Positions 1 through 6,667 of a stretch of DNA of 33,491 bases are shown here, piece after piece. The notes under the pieces are model-generated. The model saw nothing but the letters and a program-made list of their open reading frames with translations. It searched no databases and had not been told where the DNA came from. Both the position numbers and the translations under genes were made by a program. Origin of the DNA: Alphaproteobacteria bacterium (lineage in GTDB: Bacteria > Pseudomonadota > Alphaproteobacteria > UBA2966); the NCBI GenBank assembly GCA_018650465.1, contig JABIFY010000100.1:1-33491 (forward strand). The letters are read 5' to 3'. The first letter of the stretch is position 1, and each line of letters starts with the position of its first letter.

Positions 1-113
1 ATGCCTTCAGAAAAGCCATGGTCAAAATGTCTGAATTGGAAATCCGCGACTATATGATGGCTTTATTCAAACCAAACATTCCTCGGAAACCGTTGATAGA
101 GTTGGTGTTATGA

Positions 114-371
114 AAAGAGTCGGGTACTGTGGTCCTGAACATGCGTCAGGTCAATGATGACGCCGTTATTGTTCGATCAATTGTCGAACTGGGTCATAAC
201 CTGGGGTTAGCTGTTGTTGCCGAAGGCATCGAAGACCAGGAAACCTGGGATTTGCTAAGTGATTTACGCTGCAATCAAGCCCAGGGCTATTTCATCAGCA
301 AACCGGTATTGGCTGATGATTTTTATGACTGGGTCCAGCAAAGCAAATACAGCGGGAATATCGGAAAATAA
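114..371 (+). pseudogene. C-terminal remnant of an EAL-domain (c-di-GMP phosphodiesterase) gene
   Basis: The reading frame opens after a TGA at 111-113 and ends with TAA at 369-371. Only the last 75 or so residues of an EAL domain are present. Visible are the DDAVIVRSIVELGHNLGL helix, the late AEGIED motif and the QGYFISKP ending that closes the EAL barrel. The EAL signature itself and the metal-binding Glu, Asn and Asp residues that precede this part in the family are absent, so the piece cannot be an active phosphodiesterase. The same frame upstream of the TGA (3-110) encodes about 36 residues that do not resemble an EAL domain. A break or insertion therefore probably lies around 111-130. 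A GTG at 129 could start a short peptide, but I see no ribosome site for it. The family call is confident; the pseudogene status is inferred from the missing part. Confidence 0.75.
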
Positions 372-579
372 CTGCCACTGCATGCCAAAGGCAGCGCGAC
401 ATACTTTGGTCCTGTCCCCTGTTTCCCGGCACCAGCAACAAAAAGTGGACCTTAAACGCCCACCATATTTAGATTATTTCTACCCACAAACACAAAATGT
501 TGTTGCGGATACCCTGTTTTGCTGATACAAGGCGCGGCATCAGATGCCTGACGTCTGATTTAATTTGTTCCAGAAACTG
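372..579. other. Intergenic stretch, no gene seen
   Basis: Short open frames here have no family resemblance and no ribosome sites. A short inverted repeat (ATCAGA 539-544 with TCTGAT 554-559) and a CCAG-AAA-CTGG hairpin (570-580) lie just beyond the U-tract of the minus-strand RNA. They may be part of its 3' flank or of the EAL gene's 3' end. Confidence 0.4.
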
Positions 580-2070
580 GGCAAAATAAAAAAGCGTCAG
601 GGAGCAAAGGAGTGGGTCCCTTGCTTCGTGTCCCGCGAAAGACACCCCTGACGCCCAGGAGCCGGTCAAGCCCCTCACGTTACCGTGTCGGTCAGCATCC
701 CGAATGCGAACATTCGGCAATCAGTTGTTCAGCCAAGCTTTTGACCAGGTTGCCGACCTTGCGGCCTGCTCATCAGTCTTTATGCTCCTGCAAAGGCCGA
801 TAAATCGACCTTCCAACCTGATTGATTGACGTCCCATCTCCGGGAACCCTGTTTCCTGCGCACTATCGTCATATTCCACCTCAGCGGTTCTGATCTGTTA
901 AGACCGAAACCTTTGCGGCTTCATTTGTCGACCGCGTTATCCGCAAGTCCCATCCAGACCTTGAATTTGATCCCGGCAGTCGGGCTCAAATCTTCCGGCC
1001 TCGCGTCCCTTTGACCTTGGCCACGTTTCCCCTTCCCTTTGTCCAGTCCCAATCTGGTCATATTCCGCGAAGAATATTTTCCTGATCGCGACCGACTTCC
1101 AGTCCGCTTCTACGCGTCCTTCCGCCTGAGCCCATTTTCATGCGCCCTTTGACACATCCAGCTTCACCTCCACCACCCATCGTCCAACCGTGCTGTCTCA
1201 GGCCTGAGCCTTCAACCGCATTGCTCAACATCTTGCGGCCTTGGTCGGGACATTTCATCGCAAGCGATAATATATCCCCGAAACCGGTTTGCGCCCTCCC
1301 GATCATCTGCCGCTGATCTTTCCTCAAGATTTCCGAAGAAACACCTGATATCCAGTTCAGTTGCTGACAACCACCACGTCTCCGCTTCTGCTTCAAAACA
1401 AGTATCCTGAGATACCCCTGTGATACCTTCCGTCCCGAAGAACGTTCATCATCACACTAATTGTCCGGGGACAATCAGCTTTGAAGGAACAGCGTTTACC
1501 TGGCGAGGTTCCGACTATTGCTGCGTCCAAATTGCAAGCAATTTTTTCGCCACAATCGTCTTTCCCTCCTGTCCGGTTCCCAAATCCGGTTTTGCTTTTG
1601 GATCCGAAAATCCTTCAAACAAAACATCGACCTTTGGTCACCGCCCGACGTTACTGTCATTTACCCAACGGAAATCCATTTCTGCAAACTTCATCCCTGC
1701 AGTAAACGACCGTCCTGTCGAATGGAGAACATGCCGTCCTGACCAAACAAGCCGTTTCGTTGAACTTGCATCTGAATTTCGAACATGCATTGCCGAAGCA
1801 ATACACTTTCCAAATTCTCAGCCCGCTCACCAGTTGCTTTTGCCTAATAATCCAGATCAAAAACCAGGGATATCAACTTGCGTCGTCACCCTTGCCCGAG
1901 ATTCAGACTTTAAACAATTGCCCGGTTTGTTCGGCGGGAGTTCACCACTTTCTGATCGTACGCTTCAGGAAATTTCTGTTCCGAAGAACTGTCTTTTCCC
2001 TTTTCGTCCGGTTTCAGGAACCGGCTTCTCTCCCCACACTTTTGCGTGCAAGTCAAGTATTGCTCAAATG
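580..2070 (-). ncRNA. Putative giant structured non-coding RNA, unrecognised class
   Basis: No open frame here looks like a protein. The minus strand is purine-rich (41 of 60 bases in 1081-1140) and carries many compact hairpins. Four have cUUCGg tetraloops: stems 1978-1981/1986-1989, 1789-1793/1798-1802, 1431-1435/1440-1444 and 1330-1333/1338-1341. A 7-bp stem 700-706/711-717 carries UUCG closed by G-C. GNRA loops occur at 676-687 (GUAA) and 755-766 (GCAA). gCUUGc loops occur at 1255-1270 and 1529-1544. Other stems are 2008-2013/2019-2024 (6 bp) and 1402-1406/1411-1415. Stems at 1431-1444, 755-766 and 1255-1270 need a G-U pair that exists only in minus-strand RNA; the plus strand would have A-C mismatches. 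The element ends in a branched stem and six U (588-654). The 5' end is not fixed; the first clear hairpin is at 2024. It does not match the rRNA, RNase P RNA, tmRNA or SRP RNA signatures I know. The strand and structured nature are seen directly; the single-transcript model is inferred. Confidence 0.62.
588..654 (-). terminator. Branched 3' stem and U-tract ending the minus-strand RNA
   Basis: A perfect 9-bp stem (594-602 with 646-654, GCGTCAGGG/CCCTGACGC) encloses two hairpins. One is AGCAA/TTGCT (603-607 with 621-625). The other is GTGTC/GACAC (628-632 with 641-645, 8-nt loop). On the minus strand the stem is followed directly by six U (588-593) and then AUUUU. This resembles an intrinsic terminator, except that the stem closes a three-way junction instead of a simple loop. 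On the plus strand the A-tract precedes the stem, so it would not terminate in that direction. Confidence 0.6.
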
Positions 2071-2091
2071 AATGATCTATACCAAATGAAT
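2065..2091. repeat. 9-bp direct repeat, 18-bp spacing, near the RNA 5' end
   Basis: CAAATGAAT occurs at 2065-2073 and again at 2083-2091, so equivalent bases are 18 bp apart. A minus-strand TATAGAT, possibly a -10 element, sits between them at 2075-2081. No convincing -35 hexamer is visible, so the promoter idea is weak. The repeat could be an operator for the minus-strand RNA. Confidence 0.35.
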
Positions 2092-2114
2092 TACTTCCAA
2101 ATAAAGAACAAAGT

Positions 2115-2163
2115 TGTGCATAAGTTTACTTAATAAATATTTTTAATAAACAAGTTATCCACA
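2115..2163. promoter_or_regulatory. Pair of opposed DnaA boxes around an AT-rich core
   Basis: TTATCCACA (2155-2163, plus strand) and TTATGCACA (minus strand, read from TGTGCATAA at 2115-2123) both match the DnaA-box consensus TTWTNCACA exactly. They point in opposite directions and flank 31 bp made almost only of A and T. This arrangement fits a replication-origin unwinding region or a DnaA-controlled promoter. I found no further perfect box between 2040 and 2340, so this could be a minor DnaA site and not oriC. Confidence 0.45.
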
Positions 2164-2363
2164 GATTTGCTCACAGTTTGTTATTACTGTTAAATACCAA
2201 TGCCTTGCAAAACCCATTCAGGGGCAACCGATTGGTCACAAAAATTCTGGCTGTTTCCAAAAACTGCAAACTTTTAATATATTTTCCGATTTCCGGTAAA
2301 ATCAGTCATACTAGGCCATCAAGCCTGACGATTGGACGAATGATAGTGTAATTGAGGACAGCG
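2164..2363. other. Intergenic upstream region of the mlaC-like gene
   Basis: AT-rich leader between the DnaA boxes and the mlaC-like start. No tRNA, clear terminator or convincing promoter hexamers were found. GAGG at 2354-2357 is the likely ribosome site of the next gene. Confidence 0.4.
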
Positions 2364-3083
2364 ATGCCCCCCTGCTCGGCAAAAAACAATAATCGTCTTT
2401 CTGATTCCATGACGCGACCAAATGAACATCATGTGCCCTCGCGCCGTCAAATTCTTGGGTTTGTATTTGCGTCCCCTCTGTTTATCGCGGCCGGAACGGG
2501 AACATCTGTTCTGTTCTGTTCAGGTGCCCATGCTGCGACATCGCCGCAGGGTGCCGCAGATTTTGTCCAGTGGCTGGCTGATCAAGCACTCAAGGTATTA
2601 CGCTCTCCGAATGCGTCCATGTCGGACAGGGAACGTATTCTGCGAGAGTTGTTGGCGAGCGGTTTCGATCTGAAATTCATCGGACGATTTGTTTTGGGCA
2701 GAACCTGGCGGAAACTATCGCCGGCTCAGCGCGATGCTTATATCAAGGTCTATTCAACATTTTTCCTGAATACCTATTCGGCGCGCTTCGGCGGGTACAA
2801 CGGCCAGAAATTTACAGTTCTGTCTGCACGGGGTGCCGGCAAAAAAGATGCGGTCGTCAAAACAAGGATTGACCGACCAGGTGGCGCACCCCTGACCAGT
2901 GACTGGCGCATCAGAGCCAACCAGAACGAGTTTCGCATTATCGACATTTCAGTTGAAGGCGTAAGTATGGCCGTCACACAGAGATCGGAATTTGCATCAG
3001 TAATCAAAAATAGTGGAATAGAAGGATTAATGGCTGCATTACGCGCAAGAACTGATAAAATGCCAGTCATGACTTCTAATTAA
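2364..3083 (+). CDS. mlaC: MlaC/Ttg2D-type periplasmic phospholipid-binding protein
   Basis: About 239 residues matching the toluene-tolerance Ttg2/MlaC family, the soluble carriers that move phospholipids between the outer-membrane MlaA complex and the inner-membrane MlaFEDB transporter. Family features seen are the helical start (ADFVQWLADQALKVL), the RFVLGRTWRKLSPAQRDAY segment and the later VKTRIDRPGG and WRIR strands. The N-terminus has a Tat-like motif SRRQILG (residues 26-32) before a hydrophobic stretch ending AHAA, so export folded through Tat is possible. I chose ATG 2364 because GAGG at 2354-2357 sits at good spacing. ATG 2409 would shorten the n-region but has no visible ribosome site, and a TTG at 2352 is also in frame. 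It is followed after about 33 bp by a Sel1 gene that runs directly into mlaA, so the three are probably one operon. MlaFEDB genes are not in the window. Confidence 0.85.
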   Translation: MPPCSAKNNNRLSDSMTRPNEHHVPSRRQILGFVFASPLFIAAGTGTSVLFCSGAHAATSPQGAADFVQWLADQALKVLRSPNASMSDRERILRELLASGFDLKFIGRFVLGRTWRKLSPAQRDAYIKVYSTFFLNTYSARFGGYNGQKFTVLSARGAGKKDAVVKTRIDRPGGAPLTSDWRIRANQNEFRIIDISVEGVSMAVTQRSEFASVIKNSGIEGLMAALRARTDKMPVMTSN

Positions 3084-3116
3084 AGCGACATCCAACAGGT
3101 AAGATAGAAAACTTGA

Positions 3117-3971
3117 ATGGTGGGCAGCGTGATGAAATATCTGAAGCGGACAAGACCAGGGTCACCAACGCAATTAGTTGCCGTCGCTTTGTTGGTGATC
3201 GCATTCGGTCATACAGCAACGACCGCCAAGGCTGATTTTGCGGCTGGTGTCGTGGCCTATGAAAAGGCTGATTTTATCACGGCTCTCAAGGAATGGACTG
3301 CGGCGGCGGAAACTGGCGATGCAAAAGCTCAATACAATCTGGGGGTTTTGCATGACGAAGGAAAAGGCGTAGACCTTGATCACAGCGCCGCTGTAAAATG
3401 GTGGTCAATGGCTGCCAAAAATGGCCTTGCTGTGGCCCAGCACAATCTGGCTTCTGCCTACATTGCAGGCGATGGCGTAAAAAAGAATCATCGCAAGGCG
3501 GGCAGTTGGTTACAAAAATCTGCAGATCAGGGACTTGCCAGATCTCAATACACGCTTGGGAAAATGTACGGTTATGGCATGGGTGTGCCAAAACATGATG
3601 CCCAAGCCGCTTTCTGGATTGGCAAGGCTGCAGAACAGGGCGATATGCGTGCCCAATACAACATGGGGAAAATCCTCCGGGACGGAAAAGGCATGGAGAA
3701 GAACCTTGCTGAATCTGTCGACTGGTTCATTCGCGCCGCCAAGCAGGGTCATGTCCGCGCGCAAGCGAAACTCGGCAAAAGATATGCCGCAGGCGCAGGC
3801 ATTAAAAGGAACGATGTGATGGCCTTGAAATGGTCACTGCTGGCGGCCCAAAACGGCAACGTAGCAGCCATCGAAAACGTCAAAACTTTGAAGCGACGGC
3901 TGAGCGGAAAATCGATTACTGATGCCTCTCGCCAGGCCAGATTGTGGACACCAATCCAGGAAAATAATTAG
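3117..3971 (+). CDS. Secreted Sel1-repeat (SLR/TPR-like) protein
   Basis: 284 residues. An N-terminal signal peptide with a basic n-region (KYLKRTRP), a hydrophobic core and likely cleavage after AKA (before DFAAG) predicts a periplasmic protein. It is followed by about six Sel1-like repeats. Repeat hallmarks are A-x-x-W, A-x-A-Q-Y-N-L-G and G-x-G-V at regular intervals, for example AQYNLGVLHDEGKGV, AQHNLASAYIAGDGV and SQYTLGKMYGYGMGV. Such solenoids are protein-protein scaffolds; no enzymatic residues are expected. ATG 3117 or ATG 3132 could be the start; both keep the signal peptide and neither has a textbook ribosome site. The stop codon shares its last base with the GTG start of the mlaA-like gene, so the two are translationally coupled. 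A role in assembling the lipid-transport complex is an inference from this position only. Confidence 0.85.
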   Translation: MVGSVMKYLKRTRPGSPTQLVAVALLVIAFGHTATTAKADFAAGVVAYEKADFITALKEWTAAAETGDAKAQYNLGVLHDEGKGVDLDHSAAVKWWSMAAKNGLAVAQHNLASAYIAGDGVKKNHRKAGSWLQKSADQGLARSQYTLGKMYGYGMGVPKHDAQAAFWIGKAAEQGDMRAQYNMGKILRDGKGMEKNLAESVDWFIRAAKQGHVRAQAKLGKRYAAGAGIKRNDVMALKWSLLAAQNGNVAAIENVKTLKRRLSGKSITDASRQARLWTPIQENN

Positions 3972-5275
3972 TGCTTTTGACAGATCAAAAATCGGTGCCA
4001 CGGGCGCTGGCCATCTCCCTTGTCATTCTCGCAAGTCTTTGCGCCAGTACATCCTCGGCCCTGGCCGAACTGCCGGCAGATATTGCCCGCAATATTGCGA
4101 CCACAGCATCGGCTGCGAACGCACTGCGAACCACGGAAGCGTCCGTTGGGCAATCGCTTGGCAACAAGTCCCTGCAATGGATCAAGGCACGACGGGCACG
4201 GGATAGTGGTGACAACGCCCTTGGTTCCGTTGTCGTCACTGCCATCTCGGCTCGGCCTGATCTTGTCAGCGAAATTATCTCAACTGCTGTCCAGGTGGCA
4301 CCATCATCGGCACAAATGTTGGCCAAACATACCGCCCATGTATTTCCGGGATTTGCGCCCGTAATTGCCAGGGCCGCCGGATTACCCCTGCCATCGATTC
4401 AAACTTCAGCCTATACGGACTACATTGCGTCTCCCAGCTACGGCGCGCAGCCGCCGATACAGGTTGCGACCCGGGCCCCGACACTCTATCGGCCTGTTTA
4501 TCCGGTCGTGCAGTCGACCCAGCCGCCACCCAGGCCGCTGGCATCCGTTACGCCGAAACGACGCGTTGTTGCTGATGACCAAAAGATCGCACCTGGATAT
4601 TATGGCGCAGAAGAAATCAGCGATCCCATTGAAGGATTAAACCGAGCGGTATTCGCCTTCAATGATGCGCTTGATATTATGATCATGCGACCTGTTGCAG
4701 CCCTGTATGGCTATTTGATGCCGCCCCCTGCCAAACCGGCCGCACAGCGGTTTTTCAAAAACCTGAAAGCGCCTGTCATTATGATCAATGATTTAGTTCA
4801 GCTGGACGGCACGGATGCAGCAGTCACCGCCGGACGATTTGTCATCAATTCAACGGTTGGTGTTCTAGGGTTATTCGAAATGGCCGACGATTTTGGCCTG
4901 AATGAGCATCGTGCAGATTTCGGACAGAGCCTGCATAGCTACGGTGTCGCGCCGGGACCTTACATTGTGTTGCCGGTGCTGGGCCCGAGCACTTTGCGTG
5001 ACGGGACAGGCCAGGTCGTCGATGGCTTCATCGATCCCTTTAACTATCTGCTACGTGCAGATGTCCGCACGGCGCGTGACGTTGGTGCGGCAGTGGTTGG
5101 ACGTGAAAGCCTGGTTGCCGGCCTGGATAATCTGCGGAACAATTCTGTTGATTATTACTCGGCCTTGCGCGCTGCCTGGTACCAAAACCGCGTACTGAAC
5201 CTGAACAAGGGTCGAGCTGGCCTTGCAGCAGCGACTGACAAGCTAACAGACGATATGTTTGATGACGCTGAATAG
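3971..5275 (+). CDS. mlaA: MlaA/VacJ family outer-membrane lipid-asymmetry protein with N-terminal extension
   Basis: 434 residues. The C-terminal half (about 214-420) is a clear MlaA/VacJ domain: DPIEGLNRAVFAFNDALD, FFKNLKAPVIMINDLVQ, RFVINSTVGVLGLFEMA, the FGQSLHSYGV segment, GPYIVLPVLGPSTLRDG and FIDPFNYLL. MlaA removes mislocalised phospholipid from the outer leaflet and passes it to MlaC, encoded two genes upstream. Typical MlaA is about 250 residues. Here about 200 extra residues precede it: a signal peptide (cleavage likely after SSALA), a helical part containing SVVVTAISARPDLVSEII, and a proline-rich linker (about 150-205). No proper lipobox is seen; the only nearby Cys follows Leu, so it may not be a lipoprotein. 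Start GTG 3971 overlaps the upstream stop by one base. Confidence 0.88.
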   Translation: MLLTDQKSVPRALAISLVILASLCASTSSALAELPADIARNIATTASAANALRTTEASVGQSLGNKSLQWIKARRARDSGDNALGSVVVTAISARPDLVSEIISTAVQVAPSSAQMLAKHTAHVFPGFAPVIARAAGLPLPSIQTSAYTDYIASPSYGAQPPIQVATRAPTLYRPVYPVVQSTQPPPRPLASVTPKRRVVADDQKIAPGYYGAEEISDPIEGLNRAVFAFNDALDIMIMRPVAALYGYLMPPPAKPAAQRFFKNLKAPVIMINDLVQLDGTDAAVTAGRFVINSTVGVLGLFEMADDFGLNEHRADFGQSLHSYGVAPGPYIVLPVLGPSTLRDGTGQVVDGFIDPFNYLLRADVRTARDVGAAVVGRESLVAGLDNLRNNSVDYYSALRAAWYQNRVLNLNKGRAGLAAATDKLTDDMFDDAE

Positions 5276-5293
5276 ATTGGCGTCTGGTTCTGT

Positions 5294-5854
5294 CTAATTT
5301 TTATTACGTGCTTCCCAGGCTTCATCCCAGGTACAAGTCAGTTCCAGTTGCCCGGCCGTATTGCCGACCGCGGCAAGGCAGGCTGCTGCGCGCTCTGCAG
5401 GGATCGAAACCGCAAAGCGTGTAATGTAGTTGGACTGTCCACCCTGGCCTTCTGTCGATTCACAATTCATGCGAACGACATTCGCATCAAAATTGACGAA
5501 GACTTCCGATAAACGTGCAACCAGACCTGGCTGGTCTCCACCGCTAATGCGGATACGGTGAGTTATACGCCCACTATCCCCATGTGCCGTATCATAGCGA
5601 AACGGTTGAATATCAAACGTTGCTTCCGACAGGAGCGGAAGCGTGCGCAATTCCAGACCAATGTCATCCAGGACCGACTGATCCGGAAATTCCACGACTG
5701 CCGAAAACTCGAAACCAGAGCCCAGTACGGCAAAAGTCGTATCGCCAAGATCACCACCCAAATCAAATATCCGGGCCGCCAATTCAGAAATAAGACCAAG
5801 TCGGTCTTCGCCCGTGACAGATATTAAAGCTGTTTTCGACATTATTGCGTCCAT
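5294..5854 (-). CDS. Two-ACT-domain protein, GcvR-like regulator
   Basis: 186 residues with two ACT domains: one from about residue 5 (KTALISVTGEDRLGLISELA) and one from about residue 99 (RIRISGGDQPGLVARLSEVF). Paired ACT domains with no enzyme domain are the layout of GcvR, which represses the glycine-cleavage operon in enterobacteria by binding GcvA, and of related small-molecule sensors. The ligand cannot be read from the sequence. The gene lies convergent to mlaA with only 18 bp between stops and divergent from the carbonic-anhydrase-like gene. Start ATG 5854 has AAGG just upstream at rather short spacing; ATG 5842 (MSKTALI) is an alternative. The domain call is firm, but glycine-cleavage control is only a family-based guess because no gcv genes are nearby. 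Confidence 0.8.
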   Translation of the reverse strand: MDAIMSKTALISVTGEDRLGLISELAARIFDLGGDLGDTTFAVLGSGFEFSAVVEFPDQSVLDDIGLELRTLPLLSEATFDIQPFRYDTAHGDSGRITHRIRISGGDQPGLVARLSEVFVNFDANVVRMNCESTEGQGGQSNYITRFAVSIPAERAAACLAAVGNTAGQLELTCTWDEAWEARNKN

Positions 5855-5994
5855 GTACCTTGGTGTATTGTCGGTTTAGCTTCCGAGAACATCAATTTGT
5901 TTCCCCTCTGGCAACATGCCAAGCCGATAGTGTATTATCACTTTGACCGAAGCGGCAGGCAGTATCAAGGCCCCGTAATCCTGGTCCGTATTAT
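5855..5994. other. Divergent intergenic region
   Basis: 140 bp between the GcvR-like gene (minus) and the carbonic-anhydrase-like gene (plus). It must hold promoters for at least the minus-strand gene. I see no clear -35/-10 pairs or operators. Confidence 0.35.
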
Positions 5995-6615
5995 GTGAAT
6001 CCCCAACTGCATGAGGAATTTGATTTGTCCGGTTTTGGCCCAGATGTCACTCTGAATGACCCCGCCTTCATCCACCCCACAGCCCTGCTCTATGGCAAGA
6101 TACGTGTGGAAAAAGATGCCTCCATTTGGCCCAACACGGTTATTCGGGCAGAAAACCATGACGTGGTCATCGGGGAAGGCACCAATATTCAGGACTTTGT
6201 TATGATCCATGTGGGGGGCCAAACAGGGACAAAAATTGGCGCCTATTGCTCAATTACGCACCATTGTACTATTCACGGAGCAACGATCGGCGATAATTGT
6301 CTGATTGGCATCAACGCCACAATCATGGATGGCGCCGTTGTTGGCGATAACTGCATTGTCGCGGGTGGCTCGTTTCTGAAAGAAGGAACCGTGATCCCGG
6401 ATAACTCCATTGTCATGGGGATGCCGGGAAAGGTCACGAAGGAGCGCAACAACTATGTGGCCAACAAAATGAACGCCATTTTGTACATCCACAATGCGCG
6501 TGGTTTTGCCAATGGCCAGCACCGGACCTGGGATGATCCTGAAATCCTGAAACTGATCAATGCCGAACGGGCTGAGATCGCCGCCGAATTCGCAGCCCTG
6601 GAAGCTGCACAATAG
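5995..6615 (+). CDS. Gamma-class carbonic anhydrase-like hexapeptide-repeat protein
   Basis: 206 residues forming a left-handed beta-helix, seen as repeated I/V-G-x-x hexapeptides (VVIGEGTNIQDFVMI, GAYCSITHHCTIHGATIGDN, GDNCIVAGGSFLKEG). Three histidines occupy the zinc-ligand pattern of the gamma carbonic anhydrase family: His72 in MIHVGG, and His89 and His94 five residues apart in ITHHCTIHG. The family includes Cam, YrdA, PaaY and CaiE; many members have weak or untested carbonic anhydrase activity, so the reaction is uncertain. The C-terminal helix (ILKLINAERAEIAAEFAAL) is typical. The start is taken as GTG 5995, the only in-frame start before the conserved region; no strong ribosome site is visible. 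It is followed 52 bp later by dgcN on the same strand, possibly in one transcript. Confidence 0.82.
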   Translation: MNPQLHEEFDLSGFGPDVTLNDPAFIHPTALLYGKIRVEKDASIWPNTVIRAENHDVVIGEGTNIQDFVMIHVGGQTGTKIGAYCSITHHCTIHGATIGDNCLIGINATIMDGAVVGDNCIVAGGSFLKEGTVIPDNSIVMGMPGKVTKERNNYVANKMNAILYIHNARGFANGQHRTWDDPEILKLINAERAEIAAEFAALEAAQ

Positions 6616-6667
6616 TTTTTGGCCCCTATGGGGCAAATGATATCATTTTTACCGAGGACGATTAGCC

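Noticed and set aside
1318-1325. GAGGAAAG on the minus strand, as in the start of RNase P RNA
   Set aside because: The following bases do not continue the conserved RNase P block and the matching 3' blocks are not found.
1058-1396. Open frame of 112 codons on the minus strand
   Set aside because: The Gly/Arg-rich product follows from the purine-rich RNA strand; there is no domain and tetraloop hairpins run through it.
1420-2133. Open frame of 237 codons on the plus strand
   Set aside because: The product has a random composition (rich in Pro, Ser, Cys, Phe), no family features and no ribosome site. It is the pyrimidine-rich complement of the structured RNA, which keeps stops rare.
2130-2146. 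Possible CtrA site (TTAA ... TTAA) in the AT-rich core
   Set aside because: The spacing is 9 bp, not the required 7.
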